Positions 23,501-56,021 of a stretch of DNA of 64,000 bases are shown here, in pieces (the stretch's first letter is position 1; each line of letters starts with the position of its first letter). A program made the position numbers and the translations under genes. The notes under the pieces were generated by a model that saw nothing but the letters and a program-made list of their open reading frames with translations, was not told where the DNA came from and searched no databases. Origin of the DNA: Motacilla alba alba (taxonomy: Eukaryota > Chordata > Aves > Passeriformes > Motacillidae); the NCBI RefSeq assembly GCF_015832195.1, contig NC_052032.1:6330618-6394617 (forward strand), given 5' to 3'.

Positions 23501-26500
23501 ATGCTGGGAGCTACTCCTGCACCGCGGTGAACTCTGCTGGCAGGGCCGTTCGCCGGCTCTCCCTCTCCATCCACACCCTGCCCACCTTCACCCACCTGCC
23601 CGCAGACATCACCCTGAGCCGGGGCGAGAGGCTGGAGCTGGTGTGTGCCGCAGTGGGCAGCCCCCAGCCCCGCGTCTCCTGGATGGCCAACGGGCAGCTC
23701 GTCACTGGTACCTGGGCAGGGGCAGAGGATGCTGAGCGCGGGGGAGATACGATCCTGGTGCCACCCTTGTCCCACCTTTCAGGGTCCCCGGGGTGCCAGC
23801 ACGTCTGGCCGTGCGGGGTTGTAGCCAGCTGATCCCCAAGCACCCTTTTTGGGGTTTGCACCCCGCAGATGGCGCGTCGGGGCACAGCGGGCGGAGCATC
23901 CTGCGGCGGGAGGCAGCCTCACCCACGGACAGCGGCACCTACATCTGCAACGCCGAGAACAGCGCCGGGGCCACCAGGGCCACTGTCTTTGTCTCTGTCA
24001 CAGGTAGGTGCTGGCAGGGAAACTGGGGTGCCCGGCCAGCCCCCCTCCTCTGCCACCCCTTTCCCTTTCCCAGAGGCGCCCGTCATACAGGGGGAGGCCA
24101 GCGCCTACCAGGTGGAGCGCTCCGGAGGTGATGTCCTCCTCGACTGCCACGCCCAGGGTCACCCGGAGCCCCTCATCCGCTGGAGCAAGGACGGGGTGCC
24201 GGTGGTGGCCCGTGGGCGCCTGCGCCAGCTGCAGAATGGCTCCCTGGCCATCCGTGCTGTGGGGGTGAGCAGGGCCTGGGGGGCACTGGCACATTTCAGG
24301 GTTCTTTCCTGGCAAAGCAAAACGCTGTGCTGATGCTGTCGGTCCTGCTAGAGCACAGATGCGGGGCAGTACCGGTGTGTGGCGGAGAATGACGCGGGCA
24401 CAGCAGCAAAAGTTGTCACCCTCGTTCTGCAGAGTGAGTGCTGGCCCCCTCTGCCTCCTTCTTTTAAGGGACTGCAAACCATGTCACCTCTCAGTCCCTC
24501 CAACTCCCCCTGCTCTGTGGGGAGTGCTGCATCACTCCCTTCATCCCTTCCCCTGCCCAGGCGCCCCTGTGGTGACAGTGACCCCAGCAGAGGCGAGGGT
24601 CCATGCTGGGCAGCAGGTGCTGCTGCACTGTGTGGTGTCAGGGGAGCCCACCCCTTCCGTGGAGTGGCAGCGGGACGGGGAGGCCCTGCCCGAGGGTCCC
24701 CACGCTCGTGTCCTGCCCAATGCCACCCTGCTCCTGCCCTCTGTCACCCGCCGTGACGCCGGCAGCTACTCCTGCCTCGCCCGCAACGCCCTGGGCTCTG
24801 CTGTCGCCCGCTCCTCCCTGGATGTCCGAGGTGGGTGTCTGCCCTGGCCCCGGGGGCTGGGGCTGTGCCACCCGGGGTGAGAGCTCCGGCGTGCTGCTGT
24901 GGAGTGACATTGCCTTGCTTGCTCTACTCCCCCTGACTCATACTCTGCTTTGTGCTCTCCTCTCCTGCCCTGCTCGGCTGGAGGCCTGAGCCCAAGCAGG
25001 CCCTGTCCTGAACAGCCACCTCATGCCAGCCCTCACTTGCCTCTCCTCGGCCTTCCTGCCTTATCTGCCCGTGATTCAATTCCCCTCTCCCAGGGGCTCT
25101 GCTGAATGCACAGACACATCCTTTCCTGCTGCCCCCCGGGAGCAGAGAGCCGGGCTGGAGGAAGTGCCAGGTGCCCTGTGTGCCCTTGTGTGGCTGGTGG
25201 CATTTCGCTGCCAGGCATGCTGGAGAAGCAAATAAAAGCTTGGGGCTCTGCCAGGACCTTGAGGTTGATACAGAGCAGGGTTTGGGGGTGTCAGTGCCTG
25301 TTGGTGTGACAAGGCACAGGGCCGCACTCACGACATCTCCTGTCAACACGGCACTGTGCCTGGAGCCATGGGGTCCCTGGGGACTGCTGCAGCCAGGCAG
25401 GGACACTGCCTGCCTTGCTCTGGCTGCTTTCACCTCCAGAAAACAAGAGGTTTTGACACGCAAATTAGTGAGAGGGGAGTCAGGCAAGGGAGTGCAGTCC
25501 CAGTGTTGCTGCCTGACCCCATCCCATTCGCCCCAGGGGAGCTGCACCAGGTGCAGGGCAGCCTGGTCGGTGTCATCAATGGCCACGAGCTCGGTGTCTC
25601 CAGCCTCGATGCCAGCGTGCTGGGCGATTCTCAGTCCAGCACCGCCGCCCTCCGGAGCAGCATTGGGAGCATTCCGCCTGCCGTAGGTGGGTGGACATTT
25701 CTACCCTCACCCTTGTGAGAGTTTTGACCTCTGTCAGATGTAAATCTTGGGGAAAGGTTTTTATTTCTTTTTTCCCCCCAAAAGCAAACCCTTTTCCCCC
25801 CAAACCTTCCACTGTGGGCAAGGAGGGATGGGACAGCCTGGGTGTCCGCCAGGAGGATGCTGGCTCCGTGGTGACACCCTTTCTTCCCCGTTCCCAGGGC
25901 CGCTGATGCGGGTGCTGGTGACCATCATCGCCCCCATTTACTGGTCCTTGGCTCACGCCAGCGGGGCAGCCCAGAATGGCTTCCTGCTCACGCAGGGCAC
26001 CTTCCAGCACGAGTCACTGCTGCGCTTTGCCACAGGTGAGGGCTGACAGCTCAGCCTCCACTCCCCCACGCACCATCCCTGATCCGGGAGCGGAGCTGTG
26101 TGCGGGGGTGCTGTGGGGTGCTGATCACTGTCCCCCCCGGCAGGGGAGCTCCTGCGGGTCACCCACCTCGCCCGGGGCGCGGGCAGCGCTGGCGCTCTGC
26201 GGCTGGACAGCGTCATCAGCGGCTCCGTGCCGGAGAGCTTTGGCGATGCCGTGCTGCAGGTGCTGGCACTGCCCATGATCCCCATGGGAACCACGACTCC
26301 CATGCTGGGAGCACGGGGGGTCCATGGCCTGACCCTCCTCCCTGCCTCTGCCCAGGACTTCAGCGAGCGCTACGTGCGGACGGGCGCGGGGCAGCTCTCC
26401 GGGGGCTCGGTGCAGAGCTTCCTGTGGGATGGGCGCCTCGTCCATGCCCACTGCAACCACACCATCGTGTTCGACCCCCCCGTGGGGCCGCAGCCCCCCC

Positions 26501-28596
26501 GGGTGCAGCAGCTCCGGGCCAGAGCTGTCAGAGCCTCCTATGACCCAGCCAAGCAAGAGCTCCGCTTCCAGCTCCGTGCCTCGCTTGATGCAGGTACCTG
26601 GGGAGTCCCCAGCGTGGGGGTGGAGATCTGCTGTCAGTTCTGGGTGTCTGTGAGGGTGCAAAGGCCGTGTCCCTGCAGTGACGTGTCACATTCTCTCTGC
26701 TCAATTCACAGGGGCTGACAGAGACCAGTGCCCGCTGGGCTTCATCCCAGACCCTGGGCAGCTGTTCTGCATGGGTACGGACCCTTCCTGAGGGGACGTG
26801 AGGATGGCAAGGGCCACCTGGTGCCACTTCCCTGTCCCCCTAACCCTGTCCTCTCTCTGCACCCCAGATGTTGATGAATGCACCGAGGGCTCCCATGCCT
26901 GCCGCTACAACCAGGTCTGCCAGAACGCCGCCGGCTCCTACAGCTGCTCCTGCCCTCCCGGCTACCGCACGCTGGGCACGGGCTGGCCATGCCTGGGTAC
27001 GAGCTGGGCTCCCAGGGCCACCCCCCTGCCCTGTTCCAGCCTCGGTTCCCCCATCCAGCTGCAGCTCCCCACCTCTTTCCTCCCGCAGATGTCAACGAGT
27101 GCCTGAATTTCCCCCCACCGTGTGCCTTCGAGTGCCGCAACCTGCGGGGCTCCTACGAGTGCCTGTGCCCCGCTGGCAAGGCCGTGCTGCCGGGCGGACG
27201 GTGCGGCGCAGCGGGGATGGAGGGAGGGGACACAGCGGGCAGCGTGCCCCGGGACGCTCTCCTGCGCCGGCAGGGGCCGAGCAGCCGCCCACGGGGACGA
27301 TCCTTCTACACGCAGCTTGCCTTGCGCCGCGTGGCCAAGGACGCAGCGAGGGGTGCCCGGGGCCCCCCCTGCCCCACGGGCTACATCAGGAGGAATGGTA
27401 CCTGCACTGGTGAGCGTGCCTGGGGAAGGGTGTTGAAGGGAGTTCAGAGACTACTTTGTCCCCAAAAGGTTCCTCGTGTCCTTCTTGGTGCCCCGTCTGC
27501 CACTTTGTGCCCTTTGTGTGGTCTTTGCTGTGCTGGGAAGGGGAGGTGAGAGCCAGGCTGGCACAGTGGCACCAGAGGGGTCTGATCCTCCCCTCTCACC
27601 TTCACCCCTCTCATCCCACAGATCTCGACGAGTGTCAGACACTGAACCAGTGCCAGCACGAGTGCAGGAACAGCCCGGGCAGCTACAGCTGCCTCTGCCC
27701 CGCTGGCTACCGGCTGCTGTCCAACGGGAAGACTTGCCACGGTCAGTGCAGGGCTGCCAGGGAGGTGCCCCATCCCCGTGGTGCCCTGGGTGTCATCGTC
27801 TTGGGGCTGCAAGTCTTTTTCCTTTCTCAGGATGATTGTTCCCAGCCCCGGCTCTCCACAGTCTGAGTGCTCATGTCTCACGTGCTGTGCTGTGCTCGTG
27901 TCTCGCTGCCTCAGTGTCCAGGCAGATTTGGGAGGGTGGGGGAGCTGGGATTGAACCCCCATCTCAGCCACCCCAGCACCTCAGACCTGTTCCCTCTCTC
28001 GCTGCAGATGTGGATGAGTGCGCGGAAGGCTCAATCCAGTGCGGTTTGGGCCAGATGTGCTTCAACACCCGAGGAGGTGCCCGGTGCGTGGACGTGCCGT
28101 GCCCAGCTGGGTACCGCAGAGGCTCCAGCCCAGGGTGAGTCGTGCTGTGGGGCTGGGAGTGCCCTTCCCTCTCTCCCCATCTCACCACGACCCCGAGTGT
28201 CCCGTCCACTCTCCGGCACCCGCCGCATCCCGCGTTGCCCATCTCTCACGCAGGCTGTGCGTGGGTCGCTGCCCCCCGTTCTGCGGCCCGGCCGGCCCCC
28301 CCACGCTGCAGTACCAGCTGCTCCCCCTGCCCCTCGGCATCGCTGCCCGCCGGGACGTGGTGCACCTCACCCCGGCCACCGCCCTGCGCCACCGCCCCGT
28401 CTTCAGGCTGCTGGAGCAGGAGCCCGCCAGCCCCTTCACCCTGCGCACCGAGCGGGGCCAGGGCATCATCTCCACCCTGCGGCCCCTGCGGGAGCCCGGC
28501 ACCCACCGGCTCAAGGTGCAGGCGCTGGTCCCAGACGGGCAGCGAGCACCCAGCACCTTCCTCCTCCTCATCTCTGTCTCACCCTACCCTTACTGA
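1..28596 (+). CDS. HMCN2: Hemicentin-2, 3' part of gene (70 complete exons, 5' end outside window)
   Basis: Secreted giant extracellular-matrix protein of the hemicentin/fibulin-6 family, which acts at basement membranes and cell-matrix junctions. The N-terminal VWA domain and earlier Ig domains lie to the left of the window. Visible order: Ig (second half), 32 full I-set Ig domains, G2F nidogen beta-barrel, four cbEGF modules, fibulin-type C-terminal domain, stop at 28594-28596. Borders between domains are phase 1 almost throughout, with exons starting on the second base of a V/E/A/D codon followed by P-P. Each Ig domain has the B-strand Cys, C-strand Trp and the D-x-G-x-Y-x-C motif. No thrombospondin type-1 repeats lie between the last Ig and G2F. 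HMCN1 has them there and HMCN2 lacks them, which is why I choose HMCN2; adjacency to ASS1 supports this. Exon coordinates are in the sub-entries. Single-base border errors are possible at a few weak donors. Confidence 0.93.
1729..2075. repeat. 45-bp minisatellite in HMCN2 intron
   Basis: About seven to eight imperfect copies of a roughly 45-bp unit containing AGCACACTGGGAATGGGGCT and GTGTGATGGAGGGAATTGGG. The unit length is near a multiple of three, so it creates spurious open frames on both strands. It fills most of the intron between Ig3 and Ig4. Confidence 0.85.
3169..5572 (+). CDS. HMCN2: HMCN2 exons for Ig domains 5 to 7
   Basis: Exons: 3169-3363 with 3568-3663 (Ig5, [10 protein letters not shown] and ATYICEAQN), 4010-4137 with 4809-4953 (Ig6, RRWLKDGQM and GTFTCEVTN), 5051-5163 with 5416-5572 (Ig7, TVTWAK and GTYFCTATN). 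The donor at 3664 (GTTTGT) is weak but keeps frame. The acceptor of exon 4010 is a NAGNAG tandem (AAGCAG), so the exon may start at 4010 or 4013 and gain or lose one Ala. The intron inside Ig6 (4138-4808) carries a solo LTR. The intradomain introns of Ig6 and Ig7 are phase 0. Confidence 0.88.
4138..4808. other. HMCN2 intron inside Ig6, mostly LTR
   Basis: Intron of 671 bases. The first 100 bases hold a short GGTG-type repeat (4166-4188), then the LTR at about 4238-4629, then unremarkable sequence to the acceptor at 4808. Confidence 0.7.
4238..4629. mobile_element. Solo LTR of an endogenous retrovirus (passerine-type)
   Basis: An AT-rich block of about 390 bases sits sharply inside GC-rich intron DNA. 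It starts TGTGG and ends GTAACA, fitting TG...CA termini. Internal stretches such as CAGAAGGCTGATTTATTATT, GGCTGTGATTGGTCATTAAG and GGAGAAAAATCCTGGCGAAG match, from memory, an LTR family abundant in songbird genomes. The flanks CCCAGC and CCCGAC are similar but not identical, so a target-site duplication is only possible. No internal viral genes are present. Family name and ends need RepeatMasker. Confidence 0.65.
5753..8876 (+). CDS. HMCN2: HMCN2 exons for Ig domains 8 to 10
   Basis: Exons: 5753-5915 with 7201-7328 (Ig8, LVVWSREP and GLYTCTATN), 7446-7554 with 7844-8013 (Ig9, the Trp of WLKDG falls just after the intradomain intron), 8495-8590 with 8700-8876 (Ig10, ITWYKGHE and GSYRCVASN). 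Ig8 and Ig9 are split in phase 2, Ig10 in phase 1. The donor after 7328 reads GTTCAC, well off consensus, yet no better in-frame GT is near, so I keep it with reduced certainty. Confidence 0.87.
5916..7200. other. Long HMCN2 intron inside Ig8, no recognised element
   Basis: 1,285 bases of unique-looking sequence, moderately GC-rich. A slightly AT-richer centre (about 6430-6620) has no repeat or exon that I can support; open frames here do not resemble any Ig exon. Confidence 0.5.
8877..9899. other. Long HMCN2 intron between Ig10 and Ig11, no recognised element
   Basis: 1,023 bases. A 230-residue open frame crosses it but lacks Ig motifs and a protein-like composition. The segment 9540-9640 is AT-richer and could be an old repeat or a conserved patch; I cannot name it. 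Confidence 0.45.
9900..12750 (+). CDS. HMCN2: HMCN2 exons for Ig domains 11 to 14
   Basis: Exons: 9900-10019 with 10183-10344 (Ig11, LSWWKDG and GTYTCECRN), 10555-10827 (Ig12, single exon, VTWVKDG and GHYTCLAAN), 11371-11538 with 11683-11796 (Ig13, VTWFWDG and GHYSCLASN), 11972-12058 with 12565-12750 (Ig14, ITWMKDN and GRYSCVASN). Ig11 has an extra cysteine two residues after each canonical one. All introns here are phase 1. Intron 10828-11370 shows nothing recognisable. Confidence 0.89.
12059..12564. other. HMCN2 intron inside Ig14, nothing recognised
   Basis: 506 bases, AT-richer around 12300-12470, with no repeat or exon that I recognise. Confidence 0.45.
13147..16600 (+). CDS. HMCN2: HMCN2 exons for Ig domains 15 to 19
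   Basis: Exons: 13147-13314 with 13695-13808 (Ig15), 13911-14053 with 14207-14357 (Ig16), 14584-14802 with 15047-15160 (Ig17), 15226-15413 with 15588-15684 (Ig18), 15947-16108 with 16487-16600 (Ig19). Each pair gives one C...W...Y-x-C unit, e.g. [80 protein letters not shown]. Intradomain introns are phase 0 in Ig16 and Ig18 and phase 1 in the others. The introns are short (65-380 bp) and hold no recognisable element. Confidence 0.9.
16707..19392 (+). CDS. HMCN2: HMCN2 exons for Ig domains 20 to 23
   Basis: Exons: 16707-16838 with 17311-17454 (Ig20, VTWLKDGHP and GRYTCLGQG), 17555-17714 with 18192-18316 (Ig21, ISWLKDGQP and GAYTCLARN), 18400-18583 with 18745-18842 (Ig22, VSWLKDGLP and GLYTCIVSS), 19120-19392 (Ig23 in a single exon, VTWLKNGEP and GIYSCLVVN). 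Ig21 and Ig22 are split in phase 2 (AG or CG joined to G, Arg). The intron inside Ig21 carries a 39-bp tandem repeat. Confidence 0.9.
17838..18055. repeat. 39-bp minisatellite in HMCN2 intron (Ig21)
   Basis: About five to six close copies of a 39-bp unit containing GTCATCCTGGGGTAAACCTC and AGAGTCTGGGATGGTCACT. Copies are almost identical, so the array is young or recently homogenised. Being a multiple of three it yields a repeating 13-residue spurious frame. Confidence 0.88.
19490..22272 (+). CDS. HMCN2: HMCN2 exons for Ig domains 24 to 28
   Basis: Exons: 19490-19680 with 19756-19837 (Ig24; the 75-bp intron is the shortest in Ig24-28), 20073-20209 with 20326-20467 (Ig25), 20657-20804 with 21049-21176 (Ig26), 21304-21460 with 21559-21680 (Ig27), 21915-22079 with 22165-22272 (Ig28). 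Motifs include [64 protein letters not shown] and [16 protein letters not shown]. Intradomain phases are 0,0,2,2,1. Confidence 0.9.
22349..24830 (+). CDS. HMCN2: HMCN2 exons for Ig domains 29 to 33 (last Ig domains)
   Basis: Exons: 22349-22483 with 22761-22895 (Ig29), 23013-23197 then 23494-23707 then 23869-24003 (Ig30 and Ig31; the middle exon holds the second half of Ig30 and the first half of Ig31 with no intron at the domain border), 24074-24264 with 24352-24433 (Ig32), 24561-24830 (Ig33, single exon, VEWQRDG and GSYSCLARN). The intron after Ig33 leads directly to the G2F exons. Confidence 0.9.
24831..25536. other. HMCN2 intron between last Ig and G2F, with an AATAAA
   Basis: 706 bases at the place where HMCN1 carries thrombospondin repeats. 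No W-S-x-W-S-x-C coding segment is present in any frame. An AATAAA at 25231-25236 is followed by GT-rich sequence (25270-25310), a possible intronic poly(A) site. Confidence 0.5.
25537..26593 (+). CDS. HMCN2: HMCN2 exons for nidogen-type G2F beta-barrel
   Basis: Exons 25537-25686, 25898-26035, 26144-26259 and 26356-26593 encode about 210 residues of the G2F (nidogen G2) domain found once in hemicentins just before the EGF modules. Recognisable stretches are [61 protein letters not shown] and [10 protein letters not shown]. In nidogen this barrel binds collagen IV and perlecan; in hemicentins the ligand is less certain. The donor after 26259 reads GTGCTG, off consensus, but the family alignment (VLQ then DFSERY) supports the join. 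Confidence 0.9.
26712..27741 (+). CDS. HMCN2: HMCN2 exons for G2F-EGF linker and cbEGF 1 to 3
   Basis: Exon 26712-26774 is a 21-residue linker (DRDQCPLGF, ending FCM). Exon 26868-26996 is cbEGF1 ([15 protein letters not shown]). Exon 27089-27409 is cbEGF2 ([15 protein letters not shown]) followed by an Arg-rich low-complexity spacer of about 55 residues and a second Cys-containing tail. Exon 27622-27741 is cbEGF3 ([15 protein letters not shown]). All three EGF exons start in phase 1 with Asp and fit the calcium-binding and Asn/Asp-hydroxylation pattern C-x-N-x4-Y-x-C. Confidence 0.92.
28008..28596 (+). CDS. HMCN2: HMCN2 exons for cbEGF4 and fibulin-type C-terminal domain, with stop
   Basis: Exon 28008-28134 is a fourth EGF module ([15 protein letters not shown]) that lacks the aromatic residue of the hydroxylation motif. 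Exon 28254-28596 encodes the fibulin-type C-terminal module of about 113 residues (start [12 protein letters not shown], middle [18 protein letters not shown], end SVSPYPY) and the TGA stop. This module is shared by fibulins and hemicentins and closes the protein. Confidence 0.93.
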
Positions 28597-29025
28597 CACA
28601 GCCCAGGGACAGGAGGGGACGCATTTCTCCTCCTGTCCCTCCCCACCCCATCGGTGGGGCACGTGGCTCAGGGAATGCTGAGCTTGTACCTCTCTGTCCC
28701 TCCCAGACACCCCTTCCCCTCTCAGCTGCATTCCTTTCACCCAGGGCCGGGCCCTGACTCAGCAGGAGAGTCAGGATCCCAGTGGGGGATAAGATGTTCC
28801 ACCAATCTCCTGCAATCGGGTCCCAAATCCCAGAACAAACTCAGCTTTGGATGTGTTTGGATGGCCTTGGCCGCTATCAGTCCCCAAATGTGGGGGGTGG
28901 GAAGATGAACTGGGTGACAGTGGCCAGCAAGGGTCCCACCAGGGTGCAGGGAGGGATTCCCTGGGCTGGGGAGGGTATGGGGCACCCCAGCATTAACCAT
29001 TATTAAACTGAAATAGTCATGTTGT
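28597..29025 (+). other. HMCN2: HMCN2 3' UTR
   Basis: About 430 bases from the stop to the predicted cleavage site. No further open frame or splice signal is evident. The end is set by the ATTAAA at 29002-29007 and the GTTTGTTTG run just downstream; the cleavage base is a guess. Confidence 0.6.
29002..29007 (+). terminator. HMCN2 poly(A) signal ATTAAA
   Basis: ATTAAA about 400 bases after the stop codon, followed 15-30 bases later by a strongly GT/T-rich element (29022-29041). Hexamer and downstream element have the spacing expected of a vertebrate poly(A) site. Confidence 0.65.
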
Positions 29026-29929
29026 TTGTTTGTTTGTTTTTTAAATCCACGTGGTCTCTGTGCACTTATTGATTTATGAAGGTGTTTTGTGGCTAAATAT
29101 TAGCTGTGCCTGAAGAAAGCAGCTTCCTTCAGTGTGTAGGAGAATTCCCAGGGCTTTGGACACCTCCCTGCCTGCCCTTGGACCATAAAAGGGAGGTTGT
29201 GTGGATGTAGCAATGCCAGAGGGCAAATGTCCAGCCCTTGAAGGTCCAATCCTGCCCTGGTGTCAAGCCCCTCAAGCAGCAGGAGCAGGATTTGGCCTCT
29301 CTGCACGTGGTGAAGATGGAGGCTGTTCCCAAAACACTGTTCCAGTCCTGGCTGATGGTGTGGGATGAGGGCTGCTGGCCCCAGGAGACACGAGCCCACA
29401 GCCACCAGGGCTGGGCCATGGAGGCTGGTGGTGGGTGTGCACCTTCCGTGGTCAGATCCTGTCACTGGAGCTGGCTCTGGCTGCACCTGTCTGAGATTCT
29501 TCTAAAAGTCTCTGTCCTTTGGGATGGAGCTTTCCTGTCCTTCAAAGCCACGTCTGCTGTGGGTCTGGAGTGCTCTGGGGATGTGCAAGGGGGAAAGGTG
29601 CGTTTGGCCCCATGGACAGCCCTCTGCCCTGTCCCCTCCTGCCCACCCTGGCTCCTGCATTGCCTCCTGATGGAGGTTCAAATAAATCCAACCTTCCCCC
29701 TCCTTGCTGGTCCAGAGGGGAAAGTCAGGTGCTGCAGAGCACCATCTCTCCTCTGTCCCTATCTCCCCACTCCTTGGGGACAGGTGGCTCCACGGAGTCC
29801 CCCAGGGGGGGTGACACCCGTGGGTGCTCTGTGGAGGTTGGTGAGGAGGTCAGGAGTGGGGGGACAGCTGTGGCAGCACCCAGAGCAGCTCTGCAGGGCT
29901 TGGGGCTGGGCACCGGTTCCACCCCAGCT
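29026..29929. other. Intergenic DNA between HMCN2 and ASS1
   Basis: No supported gene. It contains an AATAAA at 29681-29686 without context and a stretch of long overlapping open frames on both strands without recognisable protein content. Confidence 0.5.
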
Positions 29930-30117
29930 CGGGGACAGATTCCAATCCCGTCCTGCGGGGCAGGAGGAGCGCAGGGCCTCTCCGGGGCCGGTGCCCAAGG
30001 GGGGACTGTCCTGCGGCGGCTCCGCCTGCCTGCGCCCGGTACAAAGGAGCAGCAGGAGGGGGAGGATGCTCCAGGCACCGGACCGGAGCACCGAGGGCAG
30101 CCGGACACCGGCAGTGC
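29930..30117 (+). promoter_or_regulatory. Candidate ASS1 promoter and noncoding first exon
   Basis: CpG-dense stretch with GGTACAAAGG (30038-30047) as a TATA-like element. About 70 bases later the sequence GTGC is followed by a near-perfect donor GTGAGTG at 30118. The first coding exon of ASS1 has only four bases (CACC) between its acceptor and ATG, so at least one upstream noncoding exon must exist. This is the best-placed candidate on the + strand. Inferred, not shown by transcript data. Confidence 0.42.
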
Positions 30118-31369
30118 GTGAGTGTGGGCACGGCATGGGGGCAGAGGGGAAAGGGGGGCTTTGCCTTGAGGGATGTCACCTCATCCTGTCTGTCACATTT
30201 CCACCCACCTACGGGTGTCCCCCACCCCTGGGTGCTGGAGCAGGGCAGTGGGGTTCCAGCCCCTTCCCAGCGTGATGCAGACTGCAGTCCAGCCCTTCCC
30301 AGCTCAGTTTGGGATGGGTGGGGAGTTTCCGAGTGAGTCCCATTTCCTTGAGGGTCCCCTTGGCCACCTCAGAGAGGGGAACTGAGAACTCAGCCGGTAC
30401 CACCTCGTGCCCTCCCTGCGCCGGGGATTTTGGGGGGCAGGATGGGACCTCCACGAGGTGGAGGAGTGATGCTGAAGAAAACCCCAGCAGCACTGAGCAC
30501 ATGCCTCTGCTGCTGGAAAGGCTGTTCCTGTCCCTCCTGCCTGCCTTTGCCCCTGTCCTTGCCCCTGCTGCCTGTTCCAGCCTCTCCTGCCTGCTCCATC
30601 CCAGCCCTCGAGCAGCAGCCTGGCTGGCGGAGACAGTTCTTCTCTTCACCAAAGTTTCAGGCTTTTTTTTCTCCTCCCTCTTTCTATTTATTTCTTGGTT
30701 TTAAAACCAAAAGCGCGATGTTCCTTCGGCGTAGGGCAGCCCCAGCCTCTCCAGCAAAATCCCTGCCCGAGCTCACACGGAAATTGCTACGGAATAATAA
30801 TAAGGGCTGAGAAAGTCCCGCCGCGTTCCCCTTCACCGAGCTTTGTTTGCTCTGATTTATTGCCACAGAACGTTGAAACTTCGGGGCTCTCCCTTCCTGG
30901 GCAGGCAGACTTGGCACAAGCCGTGTTTCCCGAGCTGGGAACGCCGCAGGTCCCACCCCCTTTCTGGGATGCAGGATGCGTCTCCAGGACAAAGTGCCCG
31001 CAGGCCCCTCGGGCATTGCGACACTGGGACGCGTCTGAGCAGGCAGAAGCTGGAGGCATTTCCCTATCGCGCTGCTGGGCCACTTGTAGAGCGAGTGTGC
31101 CTGCTCTCGGAGGTGCTTACTCAGGCTGGCAACCACAACAGCGATGCTGGTGGCCACAGCGGGGATGAGTTTGGGACTAAAGGAGGGAAGTTGACTCTAA
31201 AGGAGCCGCAGGCTCAGCGTCAGGGTGGGGCTGGGCCCTTTTGGGAACTGCGACTGCCTTCCTGTAAACGCCACGGTGAGGAAGGGACGGCTGGACCTCG
31301 CTGGGCAGGGACCCAACTTGGCACAGCCACGGGGAAAGAGCAGGGAAACGCTGCTTGCACAAGCCTGGG

Positions 31370-31770
31370 CACCGGGCGCTGCCTGCGTGGCAGCCCGACG
31401 GGCACGGGCAGGCTCGGGGAGCCGGAGGGAAGGGTACGGGGCTGCCAGACCCCTTTGTTCCTCAGCGAGAAGCCGGCAGAAGCTGGGCAGGGCTGCTGTG
31501 GCTGGCTCCAAGCCTCGGCCCGTGGGATGCTGGCTCTGCGCGGCGCGGAGCTGGGGCACACCCCGGCACGACCGCATCCCGCCGGGAGAGCGGCTGGGTG
31601 GGCCGGCCCGGAGCGGCAGGCACGGCCCGGAGCGGCTGCAGGAGCAGGATTGCGCTGACTTGGCAGCAGCAGTGTGAAAGTTGCTCAGGACAGGGCTTGG
31701 CCGGCTCCGCGTCCGCCTCCCCCGGCCAAGGGTCAGCTGGCATCGCCTCTTCGTGGGGCCCTGGGATTCA
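31370..31770. promoter_or_regulatory. Second CpG-rich patch upstream of ASS1
   Basis: Locally high CpG with repeated CCCGGAGCGGC-like words (31600-31640). It could be an alternative promoter or an enhancer for ASS1. I see no convincing TATA or first-exon donor, so this is only flagged. Confidence 0.3.
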
Positions 31771-32513
31771 CAGCCTGGCCCGGGGACTGCAGGGACAGTC
31801 TGGAGCCCCTTCCTGCCCGCGACCCCCAGCCCTCCCTGAGATCCTGCTGCTGCATCCCTCACCATCTCCTGTTGCTGGCTGAAGTCCCCGATATCCTTGG
31901 CTGGAGGGCGAGGGCTGCTGAATCCCCACGTAGGTGTTTGGTGCTGGCAGAAAACTGCAGCACAATTAGAACAAATGCCCTGTAAGCATTAATTAGACTT
32001 GGGGCTGGGTTGGGCTCCAGAGGATGCTGCCAAGCCCCCCAGCCCTGCAGCCATTGCTGTCCTGATGGGCACAGGGGGCTGAGCCTGTGGCAGCTCTGCA
32101 GACGGGCAGGACGTGCTGGGCTGTGCCAGAGCAAGGCACTGAGCTGTGCCTCTGCCACAGTGCCTGAGCCCTTCCTCCCCAGCATTGCAGGGCACGTGCA
32201 GAGCGTGGGGCAGGCTGTGCTGGGGCTGCCAGCACGGAGAAAAGGTAAGAGCAAAATGGCCCTTCTGGCTGGGAGGGCTCCTCCGTTGTCCAGCCACCTC
32301 AGGGTGCACAGGCTGGTGCACAGGCAGGGTGTCCTCCTTGGCTGAGAGCCACAGCCTGGCCATGTTCACAATGCTGTGGCTTTTCCTCTTGCCCCCAGCC
32401 CTGCCCTGGCTCCCTGCAGCCTGGGAGGGCTTGTTTCAGCTGATCCTTCCTGATGGCTGATGGCTGCAGTAAGGGCAGGGGCTCCATGACCCCCTTTTCC
32501 TTTGCTTTGGCAG

Positions 32514-56021
<23,508 letters not shown>

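Noticed and set aside
4010..24433. Repeating pattern of intradomain intron phases (0,0,2,2,1,1 at Ig6-11 and again at Ig24-29) suggesting block duplication
   Set aside because: The intron positions within the paired domains differ for most pairs, and a match of this length is not surprising by chance across about 28 domains.
29238..30275. 345-residue + strand open frame between HMCN2 and ASS1
   Set aside because: It shows no domain, its composition drifts with local GC, and it runs through the likely ASS1 promoter. Long open frames are common in GC-rich avian DNA.
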